Assembly (NCBI GenBank): GCA_036873135.1
Contig: JAPTYO010000059.1
Location: forward strand, 8,921,066-8,985,065
Length of the DNA: 64,000 nt
Source: Clarkia xantiana subsp. parviflora
Taxonomy: Eukaryota; Streptophyta; Magnoliopsida; Myrtales; Onagraceae
Direction: 5' to 3'
Below, in pieces: positions 22,777 through 34,115 of this stretch. Every line of letters starts with the position of its first letter. Position 1 is the stretch's first letter. Under the pieces are notes generated by a model. That model saw only the letters and a program-made list of their open reading frames with translations. It was not told the DNA's origin and did not search any database. The translations under genes were made by a program, and so were the position numbers.

Positions 22777-23387
22777 ATGTATGTTCTGGATGAGGACTAC
22801 TACTACGGTAACAGATCAGACGATGACGTTCCAAATGAGAAAGCTCACGTTCTTCTCATTTGTAAAAGACGCAAGGTACATCAAATAGTCCATCGTTTTA
22901 AGTAAAATGATTCAAAGAGAGAACTATTATTCACATTTTTTACATTATATAAGTGTGCACAACCTAGAAAGTTGTAAAGAAACACATGTCAAGTTCATAA
23001 AGTAGAAATAGAATGTTGTTATCTATTTCTAAAATATATAATTGGCATTTACCATATAAATAAATAAATAGGATGGGCATAAGATGTATTTCCGAATGAA
23101 ACGTAGAGCCCCACTCCAGAAACTGATGAACGCCTATCGCGCTAAGTATCCGGCGGAAGCAAATTCAACGGTGTTCGTGCATGGTGGTCGAAAGATCAAT
23201 GCCCACAACACAGCTGATGAGGTAAAATAAAACACCTTGGGTTTTACATCTTTATTATATAATTAGTAATGTTAGTACAAAATGCATGTCTTGGGTTCAG
23301 TTGCAGATGGAAGACGGAGACGTGATCTATGCTTTTCATAGGTTCTACTGTGGATGCCAAACATGCATAATAAAGCATGCTGGGTGA
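22777..23387 (+). CDS. SUMO-like protein without C-terminal di-glycine
   Basis: Three exons, 22777-22875, 23072-23221 and 23301-23387, join in frame (donor AAG|GTACAT, acceptor AAATAG|GAT; donor GAG|GTAAAA, acceptor TTCAG|TTG) to give 111 residues. After a short acidic, Tyr-rich N-terminus (MYVLDEDYYYGNRSDDD), the sequence follows the SUMO beta-grasp fold: HVLLICKRRKDGHKMYFRMK, RRAPLQKLMNAYRAKYP, VHGGRKINAHNTADELQMED, GDVIYAF. Canonical SUMO ends in QTGG after protease trimming; this one ends FHRFYCGCQTCIIKHAG with no GG, so by known SUMO chemistry it should not be conjugated to targets. The CxCxxC near the end is unusual. It may be a divergent paralogue acting non-covalently. Its 3' end faces that of the KDEL receptor gene about 200 bp away. 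Confidence 0.85.
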
Positions 23388-23584
23388 AGTGCTGAGGGCA
23401 ACAACAATACCCCTCATTTTCAGACAACTCATAAATAATTCTCAGTTTATAACTTTCTACCAGTATGTAAGTGTTAGTTCTTTTCATAATCTAGCAAATA
23501 TGGATTTAGATACTTGCAAGGGTTTCTAAAGACTGCACCATGGATCCCAGATTGATGCATGCATGGCTGCCGACACTAATGGAC

Positions 23585-26169
23585 TCAGGCTGGTAACTCC
23601 AGCTTCTTGTTCTTCTTCCAACTGCACCAACATTGTTTAGGTAGGGGTTGGTTAATACATTAAAATGATATATAAAGTTAAACTTTCTGTGAACTACAAA
23701 TCTTTCACCTCTCGAAGTAATAATAGAAGAAGTCTGCATACAGCAATGTTTGGACAAGTCCAGCAATCCAAGCTGCGATATCCAATCAAATTTGATTAGT
23801 GGTGAGACATTGAGATACAATATTTGTGTGTGAGAGAGAGAGAGTCATACGGATCCAATGAACGTAGTGAGGCTCAGTGAAGTAGCGATAAATCCAGTTT
23901 ATAAGATAGAATCCACGGTAAGCACTGCATCAAGAGTCAAATACGAATGCCAATTAGCTTTACTTTGTGTAAGAATGTCCTTAACTAGCAAATTAACAAT
24001 TCATTTTTAGTGTAAAAGTGCATCTTTCTAAGTTTGTCTAAAGCAACTTACAAATAAAACTGTCAGACTATTGACATTCATCTTCTCCAAAAAATGGTTA
24101 CATCTGTTACTCGATATGCAAAGAGCTTCTTTGCTCGAGCCACCGAGAGACAGGGCGGAAGATTATTTAAAATACTTCAATTTCATAAAATCCAAACCTC
24201 TAATTTACTCAACTTAATAGAACTAATCAAATTTTAGAGGATTATCAAAAAAGAATTGAAGAATACTTGAATGTCCATTGTCTGCACTGTATTTTGTAAT
24301 GATTAATGAATGTATATCAGACAGAACAAAAGAATTAGCTGTGCTTAACTCATTGCACATACTTAGAAAAACAAGGACAAGGGTTTTTTAGATTTTGTTT
24401 TCTATTGTCTGCATGAGGGTTTCTCCAGACCAAGCCAAGTGCATTTGTTTCAAACATTTAAGTATGAATAAAGTTTGAATGTACAAGAGTAAGCAAAAGT
24501 AATGCACAATGAAGAAACTAATTAGGCCGAGAGATAAATTCATTATACCCAAGAAGAAGTATATATTGTCCTGTTAAGTTGTCGATGTTTTTAGTTCTCT
24601 GCAACAATACTAGCTGAGGAAGTATTGCCACCGCTTCTAAATATAAGGAGAATGCCCACATAATCTGCATAAACAGTGTTATATAATAGATTAACCATAC
24701 ATAGCTCATTAAAGGTAGTTCAGATAGCTCTCTTTCAGTAAGATTAACGTTTGAGCAATAAAAAAAGTAAGAAATTCAATCACCTCTTTGAAAGTGAATT
24801 TCTCATTGACAATAAACGCCAAAAGAAGGCAAGGCAACATAAGGAAATAGTGCCTAAATGTATCCTGATCTTTGTCATAGGACCTGCGGACGATCTTGTG
24901 GTGTCTAATATACCAAACAATTGAGAATGAGCTTCCCAAGAATATTATCTTCATGAGGGAATTATATAAGGAAATATAATCCGTGAAGAGATCCAGGTAA
25001 CGAGTAGCAAATACTATTGCATATAGTTCTTGAGTCTTTAGGGAAACCCCTGCATGCCGTAAATAACAACTAACCATTAGTGAAACAAACAAGACTGACA
25101 GATACAGAAAAACTACAGTTAAGAGGTTATGAGCTGAATAATCCCCCAAAAAGAAAAGTTGTAATCAGAGCAAAGGGCTCCCAAAAGATACAAAGAGCAC
25201 TTCAGCTCAATTAAAATCTGATGCAACGCTGCCGTGGATATAGGACTGAAGAAACACTGAAAACCTAAACGGAAGAACTTAACGGGTCCTAACTTTCTTA
25301 ACAGGCTAAATAATGACTATTTAGTATTTTCCTCTAAATTGTAAGGGTCAGTCTCCCACTAAAATACTAAATATTCTTAATTTCTAAAATCTGAACTTCT
25401 ATGCATAGAAACATATAGAACTCAGCACTGACTTAAGTACCACAAAAACGTAAGATATGGACTGTGGATCTGTGGATACTTCCACACTTCTAAAACTTCT
25501 GAAGCCACCTTAGATGGGCATCAATACTTCATAGCTCACTTCAACTCTAGAGCCCAGTAATATAATCAAGCACCCCTGTCTGTTTCCTTCTTTCGTCAAA
25601 AAGGGTACCCTATGGTTGTAAGGGTACAGAATAGAAGCAAGTAACACACTCAAATTGATAAACTGAGGAAATAGCGACCATGTAATAGTTCCATCATATG
25701 CAGTATTGTATTTGATCACAGGCCTATTCTCATTTACAGAAAGGAGAACCCACTACTGAAGGTTTTTAATTGTTCAGAAAGCTTTAATGGATTTAAAGAG
25801 TCATGGAGAGGCGTAATAGAAAATGAGGCTCCAGAATGGATGGATCAAAACTTCATATTCATGACATTCCACTGATATGCTTCTGAATCCTTGTGCTGAT
25901 TTCATAATGTAAATGTCAATAGGAAAAAGCAACAACTTCGTTAATTCAATAAGATTTTGGCTACTCTAAGCTAGCGAATTCACCGAAAATATAAGCTGAT
26001 TCACAGCATATGCGTATCAAAATGGTAAAATTACACGCTGATGAACACCAAGAACACCAAGGGGAAAAATGAACGTACCCGCGCAAGACTTGATTGTATG
26101 GATCTTGAGGAGCAAGACGAGGACGCTAAGAAGATGGGTCATGTCGCCGGCGAACCGGAATATATTCAT
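23585..26169 (-). CDS. ERD2: ER lumen protein-retaining receptor (KDEL/HDEL receptor)
   Basis: Golgi/ER seven-pass membrane receptor that recognises C-terminal K/HDEL signals and returns escaped ER proteins in COPI vesicles. Six exons on the minus strand: 26169-26079, 25049-24784, 24664-24549, 23924-23851, 23772-23709, 23621-23585. All have GT-AG borders and join in phase to exactly 215 codons, the usual family length. Start MNIFRFAGDMTHLLSVLVLL and blocks SLKTQELYAIVFATRYLDLF, HKIVRRSYDKDQDTFRHYFL, WAFSLYLEAVAILPQLVLLQ, NLTGQY, YRYFTEPHYVHWI and TLLYADFFYYYF match ERD2 proteins closely. The C-terminus is KKNKKLELPA, a lysine-rich COPI-type tail. No damage is visible. A 3.1-kb palindromic element begins 220 bp upstream of the ATG. 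Confidence 0.95.
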
Positions 26170-26660
26170 ATTTGCTCTCGATTGGCTACCAGCAGCTCGA
26201 TTGTAAGTTTGGAAATGGTAAGTAGTTGCAGATCTGGGCCTACTAGGTTCGACTCAACGCTCAGAACCTCCAGAATGGCAGTCCCCAAGCTGATCCAAAT
26301 TCGACAACGTTCACTCCAAGATCTCGATGTTTCGCCGGAGAGAGAATCCGATGAGGGGCTCAGGCTCGCGCTGTTCTACGGTGAAAGTCGAGTTTTTGAC
26401 CGATGTATGTTCATTTAAACAACCAAATACACGTATAGGTCACTAGAATAATTAATTACAAAACTAAGGCTAGCCGAGATGTGAGATCTCGGTAAAGGAG
26501 TGGTATGACTAAACCGAGACTTAACCTCTCGATAAAGTGAATCTGACCGTTTTTGCAGAAATTGGCAGTCCATTAAATCAAATTAGGGAGGGCATCATCA
26601 AAGATAAAAAAAAAACACATTGCCCTTTTCTTAAAGCTGAACTACATACCATTCATTTAA

Positions 26661-27184
26661 GGGTTAATAGGTGTTTTGGTCCATGATGTTTGACAACTTT
26701 TGGGTTTTGGTCAATGATGTTTTTTTTAACCTAGTTTTGGTACCATATGTTTGCAGATTTTTTCTAGTTTTGGTCTAACCGTGACATTCCGTCCGTTTTT
26801 TGACATGTTCAAGTCACGTGATCCACTCTAAACTTTCAATTTTGTTCAATTTAGTCCCTCTAATACTTTTCTAACATTTTTTTTGTTTAATTTAGTCCCG
26901 AAGTTTCAAAATTTCAATTGGACCTATTGTCCAATTAGGGTCAATTTTGAAACTTCGGGACTAAATTGAACAAAAAAAAGGTTAAGAAAGTATTAGAGTG
27001 ACTAAATTTAAAGTTTAGAGTGGATCACGTGACTTGAACATGTCAAAAAATGGACGGAATGTAACGGTTAGATCAAAACTATAAAAAATCTGCAAACATA
27101 TAGTACCAAAACTAGGTAAAAAAAACATCATTGACCAAAACCCGAAAGTTGTCAAACATCATGGACCAAAACACCTATTAACCC
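26661..27184. mobile_element. Family C foldback MULE (copy C1), 524 bp
   Basis: Inverted ends GGGTTAATAGGTGTTTTGGT with arms of over 200 bp, and a perfect 9-bp target duplication TTCATTTAA (26652-26660 and 27185-27193). It sits inside the left arm of the 3.1-kb palindrome, which reads continuously across the site in the right arm. It is therefore a later insertion. Decayed relatives lie near 56.8 and 58.7 kb. Confidence 0.88.
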
Positions 27185-27364
27185 TTCATTTAATTATATA
27201 TGCATGGCCTAGATAAAGCACACTGGCCATTTTTTGTTTGTTTATATCTCAATCGGGCCGACAAAGAAATATGGCTATGTTAAATTATTAATAACTTTGT
27301 TTTTAACACATTAGTATGGAATCCCTGATTTATTTTTTAAATTAGATCTCTCTCTTTCTATTCG

Positions 27365-28003
27365 GTGTGACGGCTATACCACGTCATCAATCAATGCCAC
27401 GTGAAGTGACAAATTAATAAAAGTGTGTTATTTGGAAAAAAATATCATCAAAATTTAATTAATTAAAATTATCTCCATTAATTACTAATAAATTGAGTAG
27501 TTTTTTTTTTTTTTCTAAAACACTATTTAGAGGGCTAAATTGGAGTGACGTTGGCCGGGTGAACCCTAGACGACTAAATTGGTGGCTGGATGAGCCAAAT
27601 TTTAATTTCAATCGGCCAAATTGCTCATCCAATTTTAGCCTTCTAGGATTCACCCAACCAAACTGTTCACCCAATCTAATATGGTTTTAGAAAAAACACA
27701 TAAAACAATCTAAACCCGAAAATTACTCAAAATTAATAACTAAACCATAAAATTACTCAAACCATAAACTCTAAAAAAAAAATCCCGAAAAAAAAACTCG
27801 AGAAATAAAAAAGTGCCAACAATAACTTGTATTTTTTTTTCTTAAAAATTGCATGTTGTTAAAATTAGTGTATTAATTAAGAGATAATTTTCATTAATTA
27901 AAAATTTAATGATTTGATGATTTTTCCAAATAACACACTTTTATTCATTTGTCGCTACACGTGTCATTAATGACGTGGTATAACTGTCACACAAAATACT
28001 TTC
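27365..28003. mobile_element. Foldback element nested in the 3.1-kb palindrome
   Basis: Inverted arms start near GTGTGACGGCTATACCACGT and end near ACGTGGTATAACTGTCACAC. The core (27535-27690) is itself palindromic around GGGTGAACCCTAGACG. The opposite arm of the outer palindrome lacks it, so it is an insertion. Exact borders and target duplication are unclear. Confidence 0.65.
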
Positions 28004-29484
28004 TCCTTCCTAAGGGCTGATCGAGATATTTGACATAACTAGTGCAATAATTTGGTTTATGAACTCATTTATCAAATTCATATGGCTATATCTCATTTTT
28101 ATTGGCTAACTAATAGAAAGAAAGAGCAAGTTATATTAATTCAGACTATATACTTACAGAGAAATTATTATATATGGACTAAGTATACCATCTAATTTAT
28201 AGACTAACCAATTAAAATTTAACAACTCATCATTAATACAATAATTATTGAAACCATGATACATAATAATAAAACTCTCATTATCCTTAATAGAAATGTC
28301 TAATTTATTGTTGCTCTTAGTTTTCCTCCATATAAAAGATAATTATTTATCTATCAAAATTTCTGTAACAATATTTGACAACAGTTTAATCACTAATTTA
28401 ATCACAATTCGAAAAGTGTCTCGTTTGTCTTCTAGGGTTCACCCTTTCTATAGTGTTTTAGAAAAACCACAAAATTGTCGAACAATTTTCATTTATTGAT
28501 TAGTCACATAATGATAAATAAATTAATAAAATGTTTCCAATCAATATTTGACAACTATCCGATAATTTTGTGATTTTCTTCTAAAACCCTATGGAGTAGG
28601 GTAAAACCCTAGAGGGCAAATGAGACAATTCTCGAATTGTGATTAAACATCTATTGGAAACATTTAATTATTTATTTATCAATATGCGACTAATCAATAT
28701 ATAACAATTGTCCGATAATTTTATGATTTCTTCTAAAAACCTATGGGTAGGGTGAACCCTAGAGACAAATGAGACAATTCTCAAATTGTGATTAAATTAA
28801 TATAAATATCGAGCTCACTTACGATTTTTCTGGATAGACACTTGTTAGAGAATTTTTGATAAATAAATAAGTTATTTTTAATATGGAGAAAAAAAAACTA
28901 AGAGTAACAATAAATTTTACATTTCTAGATGAGAGTTTTACTATCAGGTATCATGTTTTTATTAACTATATTTTATTAACTTGTTAAATTTTTTTATTGG
29001 ATTGGCCTATAAATGAGGTAACGGACTTGGTCCGTATAGTAATTTCTCTTTACTGATGATTAATAAGATGTTTCTCTAAAGAAATGGACTTTTCATTTTT
29101 AAAATAGAAGGAATTTTGCTAGTAATTAACTTTACTAAGAGAAGTATCTTTTCAGTAAAAAATAAATCATGGATTCATGTGTTTTATCTAGGCCATGCAT
29201 ATATAAATTTTTTTTTTTGGGCCAAAACCATGCATATATAATGAAATGAATGGTATTGTGGTTCAGCTTTAAGAAAAGGGCAATGTGTTTTATTTATCTT
29301 TGGTGCCCTCCCTAAGTTGACTTAATGGACTACCATTCTCTGAAAAAAAATGTCAGATTCACTTTATCCTTTATCGAGATCTCACATCTCGGTTAGCCTT
29401 AATTTTGCAATTAATTATTCTAGTGGTCTATATGTGTATTTAGTTGTTTAAATGGATATACATCGGTCAAAAACTCGTGAAAGT

Positions 29485-29981
29485 CTGTCTTTTGGGGCTC
29501 TAAAGGTGGTTTATTTACCATTTTCACCTTGAGTCAGCCCAAAGTCAAAACGGCAACATGCGCGGTCGTTTGCATCTAAGATAAGCGAAGCTAAGTGTCA
29601 TAAGGGCTAAATTAGGGCTTAGTTTTCCGCCTAAGTATAGCTCTTGTTGGTGTGATTTAACCTCAAATCACCAGCCAACACTTCAATCCAACGCAGCCAA
29701 GAAGATCACGAACAAGATGCAAAAACGTAGCAAGGGATTCGACCACAAGAAAGGCACCAAGAAAGTCGAAGAACAAGATCCAACACGTAGCAAACATAAG
29801 TAAATTGCAGCAAACAAGATAAATGTTGATGACATTTACGAGCTAACAGATCATCGAAGAAAGCAACCTACCCGTGAGAAGTGTCATTCGGATTGGAGAC
29901 CTGCCTCCCCGACACACACGTCTTAACAGGGTTAGGCAGCTCTCTTCTCACTATTGGTTGTGTAGATGATTAATTTGCACA
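29485..29981. other. Intergenic stretch
   Basis: Mixed-composition sequence without a convincing open frame, between the large palindrome and a TIR element. It may once have been the distal promoter of ERD2. Confidence 0.35.
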
Positions 29982-30954
29982 GGGCACGTTTGATTGTCGG
30001 TATTGCGATATCCTAATACCGGTATTAACTAATACATGCTTAGCTAATACAATGTTTGATTGAACCATGTATTAAGATATCCTAATATAATGTTTGAATG
30101 AACTTTGTATTAGGATATCCTAATACAATGACTAAAATACCTAAATACCCTTACTTGCATTTTCAATGAAGATATATTTTACATATGATTAATTTAACAA
30201 AGATAAAATTTAACAAAAAAAAGTAACTTCAATTATTTAAAATAATATTTTCATAAAAAAAATCAAATTTATGTATAAATAGTAAAAACTATTTTTGCTA
30301 ATGTATAAATATGTATATATATAAAGAAAATAATACAAAACAATTAAAAAAAGTGATTAGCCCAACCCGGCCCGTTCTAGCCGGGCTTAGCCCGAACTAA
30401 ACCAAAGCAACATAAAGAAATCCGACCCGGACAGCCCGAAGTGCTCAGCCCGAATTGCTCAGCCCGGCCCGAACCGCACAGCCCGAACCACACAGCCCGA
30501 CCCGAATTGACCAACCCAGCCCGAACCACCCAGCCCAGCCCGAACTGACCAGCCCAGCCCGGCCCGAACTGACCAGCCCAGCCCGAACCACCCAGCCCGG
30601 CCCGAACTGACCAGCCCAGCCCGAACCACCCAGCCTGGCCCGAACCGCCCAGCCCGGCCCGAACATGACTCGGCCCGACCCGTGTCCGAAGTTTCGATGT
30701 AAACGGGGTCCGGCCCGAAGCTACGATGTAAACAGTGAGAGTTTGCCATATATTACAAGGGTAAATTGGTAATTAGGAGATTGGTATTAGCTAATGCTTT
30801 ACTTTTATATGGTATTAATTAATACCAAATTCCTTCTATAATTGAGTATTAGCTAATACCAAGTATTGGCTAATACCAATACCAAGTTGACACAAACACG
30901 GTATTAGCTAATACCGGTATTAGGATATCGCAATACCGGCAATCAAACGTGCCC
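29982..30954. mobile_element. TIR DNA transposon, 973 bp, with internal minisatellite
   Basis: GGGCACGTTTGATTG at the left end is matched by CAATCAAACGTGCCC at the right end. Beyond the termini, GTATTAGCTAATACC-type motifs recur in both arms. The centre is a GC-rich minisatellite. No target duplication is evident (left flank ..TTTGCACA, right flank TAAGGAAT), so the superfamily is undecided. It is non-coding. Confidence 0.7.
30360..30670. repeat. GC-rich minisatellite, 19/38-bp units
   Basis: Units built from CAGCCCGGCCCGAACTGACC and CAGCCCAGCCCGAACCACC alternate, giving 19- and 38-bp periods. On the minus strand it reads as repetitive Gly/Ala/Trp-rich open frames, which I regard as artefacts. 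Confidence 0.8.
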
Positions 30955-31065
30955 TAAGGAATTGTGTTATGATGTTCAACCGAAGTACCCTATTTATAGG
31001 GGGAATGTGACTAGTTTCCAAATCTCAATCTCTTAAGATAGATAATGTATACATTTAATTCCCTT

Positions 31066-31101
<36 letters not shown>

Positions 31102-31102
<1 letters not shown>

Positions 31103-31137
31103 TAGTTATTTTCGCGCATGCGTTGCACGCGCATTAG
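31102..31137 (-). mobile_element. Helitron-type 3' terminus (5' end not located)
   Basis: On the minus strand TGCGCGTGCAACGCATGCGC forms an imperfect hairpin, followed by GAAAATAACTAG|T. CTAG with a following T suits a Helitron end. A (TA)n run adjoins on the outside (31070-31100). The body should extend to the right, where a family A MULE has inserted at 31149. Confidence 0.55.
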
Positions 31138-31148
31138 CTTTAAAATTA

Positions 31149-32079
31149 GAGTTAAGAACCTATGAAAGGTCTGAACTATCACTCATGTTAACGGGAGATG
31201 TCTGAAATTTAAAAAGTTAATAACGGAGGTCTGAAATTTCAGTTTTGTTGATAACAGCGGTCTCCGTTAGTTTTTTCCGTTAAAACTAACGAAAGTTGGT
31301 CACATGCTTGGCATGTGACCAGAAATAAAATAAATTTCCAAAAATGCCCTTCTATCAAGTGTGCCCCTCACATGCTTGAAGTGAAAAGACCAAAATGCCC
31401 TTGATGCCACCACGGCTCCACAAACCCAGCTCCGGCGACCACCAACCGTACTCCGGCGACCACCACCGTACTCCGGCGACCACCAACCGTACTCCGGCGA
31501 CCACCACTATACTCCGGCGACCACCACCAAGGCTCCGATTGGGCCCAAATCGGAGCCACCGGCCCCGATTGGGCTCCGATCGGAGCCAAAAAGCTCCGAT
31601 CGGAGCTCTGTGGCTCTGGTCGGAGCCACAGAGCTCCGATCTGGAGCTCTGTGTCTCTGGTCGGAGCCACAGAGCTCCGATCTGGAGCTCTGTGGCTCCG
31701 GTCGGGGCCATAGAGCTCCAGATCGGAGCACTGTGGCCCCGGCTGGAGCCACAGAGCTCCGATCTAGGGTTTAGGGTGGTGGTCGCCGGAGTCGGGTGGT
31801 GGTCGCCGGAGTCGGGTGGCGGTGACCGGAGTTGGGTGGTTTTAATTTGACTTTAGGGGTAAAATTGTCATTTCACATTTCCTTAAATAAGATATTAAAT
31901 AAAACAAAATATTAAAGGGGCAAAAATGTCATTTCACACAATTCTGTTAAATTTAACCATAAAAATGGACGGAAAACCTAAAATTAACAAAACTGAAATT
32001 TCCGTTATTAACTTTTTAAATTTCAGACCTCTCCCGTTAACATGGGTGATAGTTCAGACCTTTCATAGGTTCTTAACTC
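31149..32079. mobile_element. Family A foldback MULE (copy A2), 931 bp, with GC-rich core
   Basis: Inverted ends GAGTTAAGAACCTATGAAAG..TTCATAGGTTCTTAACTC and a perfect 9-bp target duplication TTAAAATTA (31140-31148 and 32080-32088). The core (about 31400-31820) contains repeats of TCCGGCGACCACC on one side and their inverse GGTGGTCGCCGGAGT on the other. The centre is full of AGCTCCGATCGGAGCT-type palindromes. The whole element is thus close to one long hairpin. Long open frames on both strands come from this symmetry. Copy A3 (43320) has the same core. Confidence 0.88.
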
Positions 32080-32088
32080 TTAAAATTA

Positions 32089-34115
32089 TTCTTCATATAA
32101 CGCGTGTTGAAGAAGTCAGTTTTGCAAAGCTTATCAGTCGACTTCTAGACTCAATTTGTAGAAATGAACATGCAACCCCTTAACTCTTAATGAACATGCC
32201 CATTAAAACAATGAAAATGAAAGTTCATTTCAAAAAGAATTTAATGTAGTAACTCGTCGAGCCTAGAAAAAGAAACTCATATATACTACTACAAATGAAC
32301 AAAAATGCATATGTAAAATACCAATCTATTATCATCGTGGGGATTTTTCAATCTTCTCCAAACAAGCCGTCCTCAATACCAATTCTCTCCCCTCAAGTAC
32401 AAACTTTAAGGCCCAACAAAATCTCACTCCTGATAACCTTAACATTCCAATGAAGATATATGCATTAGTCGCACTGATAAAAAATTAAGGCTATTAAAAA
32501 TGAACTAACTATTACCGACACTCGTGAAAAAAAAAAAGCTATTACCGACAGTCGTGGAAAAAAAAATTACTACTGACATTTGCCAATCAAAACTGAATGG
32601 ACACATGCACCATAACAACATGAACCAATACATTCAACTATGTACCGAAGGAGAGCACACAAATCTATCACGACACCGATCTTCTGATATTAACTATCTT
32701 ATGGCTTCTTTAGGGTTGAAAAGCTGCATCAAACCACACGGTTGTAGAATTTTAAGAGCTAGAAAATACCAACATCGTCACCAGAGTCAAAAATCAAGAT
32801 AAAAATTACCACTTTTGTTCTGAATCAGATCTCCAAGCTCTTGTTTAAATCTTATATATGTATATCTCCCAAGTCGAGCTTCAAGAAGAATTCCAGATAT
32901 GATCCTAACATTTTAGGTGGTCATCCAACAAAAAGCAACAGAGTGGAATCTCATTAATAATAACTGATAAGTGGCAACAAAGATGTTGGATATCATTTAT
33001 TTTTTGTTAGAACTTATAATTACGTCTTGAGAAACTTCTCCCCCAAATAAGAGAGGTGCATAATTAGATATGGATGTAGAATCCTAGAGAAAAATTGAAT
33101 TAACTTGGTCCTTCTCATTGAAAACTAAAATCAGGGATATGAATTTCGGGTACAACAACATTAACATAGCTCTAATTAGTTATAAATCGTTCAAGTTAGA
33201 GCGAGTAAAACAATTTGACTCTTTTTTAACCTTACATAAACTAAAAATGGTAAATGATGTAATAAAACCCACGGAGTACTGGAGCACTTGACTGACCTTC
33301 ATCATTTAAAAAAATATTAGACCTCTCTTTGTTCTGCATACTAAATTTGTTTAAGAAATGTTAGCTGCAATTCAAGCATCATATAAATGGGAAGTTTCGA
33401 AATGAAAACTTCAAGAAAGAAAGGTTAGCATAAACACTTGGTACTAAAAACGAGAGACTTAGTGAGAAAAAAAACTTGTGAATCTTATCAAATTTAGAAA
33501 CTTATTTACTGAAAAAGTTACATTTTCCCACTTCCGCACTAAGTTTCAGATGTATGATAAGTTTCCTTCATAAATAGAACCCACGTTTGTCAAGATACAT
33601 GGGTTTTAGTTTCCATTTAGGAAGGTTTGTTGAAAGAAAGAAGACAAGAATGTAGAGAATAAAAGCAGCGAGATGCAATAAACTCATCACAACAGAACAT
33701 ACTCCTGGGAACAAACTTGCACTAATGGGAAGTTCATCGTGGTTCAAGGAGACTGAAGTTTCTAAATCATTATTAATGAGTCTGGTATCCTTGATAAGAA
33801 AATAGAATTGCTTATAAAGTGAGTCAATCGCAACAAAGATAATTAACACTACACATGAATATATATATATATATATATATAAGAAATGCATTAACAAAGA
33901 TAACTAATATAAGATTCATGCTGAAAATAGTCAAATCTCCTGATGCTATATCCCATCCTTCTGCCAATTTTTTATTAGAACACTAAAGAAATAAGAAAAA
34001 ATTCTCAAAATGATAACACCTATAAACGGATAAACAGAAAAGAATACCTTTTTCTGTGGCAGATATAAGTCTCTGTGACATGTTGTTCATGTTTAAGAAA
34101 TATTGCAATCTCAAT
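32089..34115. other. AT-rich region, possible Helitron body and gene 3' flank
   Basis: No clear gene. A minus-strand open frame at 33568-33897 includes a hydrophobic stretch (GVCSVVMSLLHLAAFILYIL) that could be an exon of an unknown membrane protein. Another at 34022-34160 (LLALLHPRLRLQYFLNMNN) overlaps the 3' part of the gene candidate at 34116-35395 in a different frame. I cannot join these into a known protein. Confidence 0.3.

Larger units (their letters stand above)
26389..29477. mobile_element. 3.1-kb palindromic foldback element upstream of ERD2
   Basis: The left end CGAGTTTTTGACCGATGTAT is repeated inverted at the right end, and the two arms can be followed inward for most of the element (for example TGAGATCTCGG against CCGAGATCTCACATCTCGG, GGGCAATGTG against CACATTGCCC, GCATGGCCTAGATAAA against TTTATCTAGGCCATGC). 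TGAAAGT flanks both sides (26382-26388 and 29478-29484), a probable 7-bp target duplication. The left arm carries two extra elements missing from the right arm. No transposase is present. Confidence 0.8.

Noticed and set aside
26041..26418. Plus-strand open frame of 125 codons
   Set aside because: It is the antisense shadow of ERD2 exon 1 and its 5' flank; the minus strand gives a perfect family match with correct splicing.
30445..30749. Gly/Trp/Ala-rich open frame resembling a glycine-rich protein
   Set aside because: It is a 19/38-bp minisatellite translated by chance inside a transposon; several frames are open.
31355..31850. Long open frames on both strands with GATELQIGALWLRPE-like repeats
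   Set aside because: Product of the palindromic, GC-rich core of a MULE; low complexity, open in several frames and no domain.
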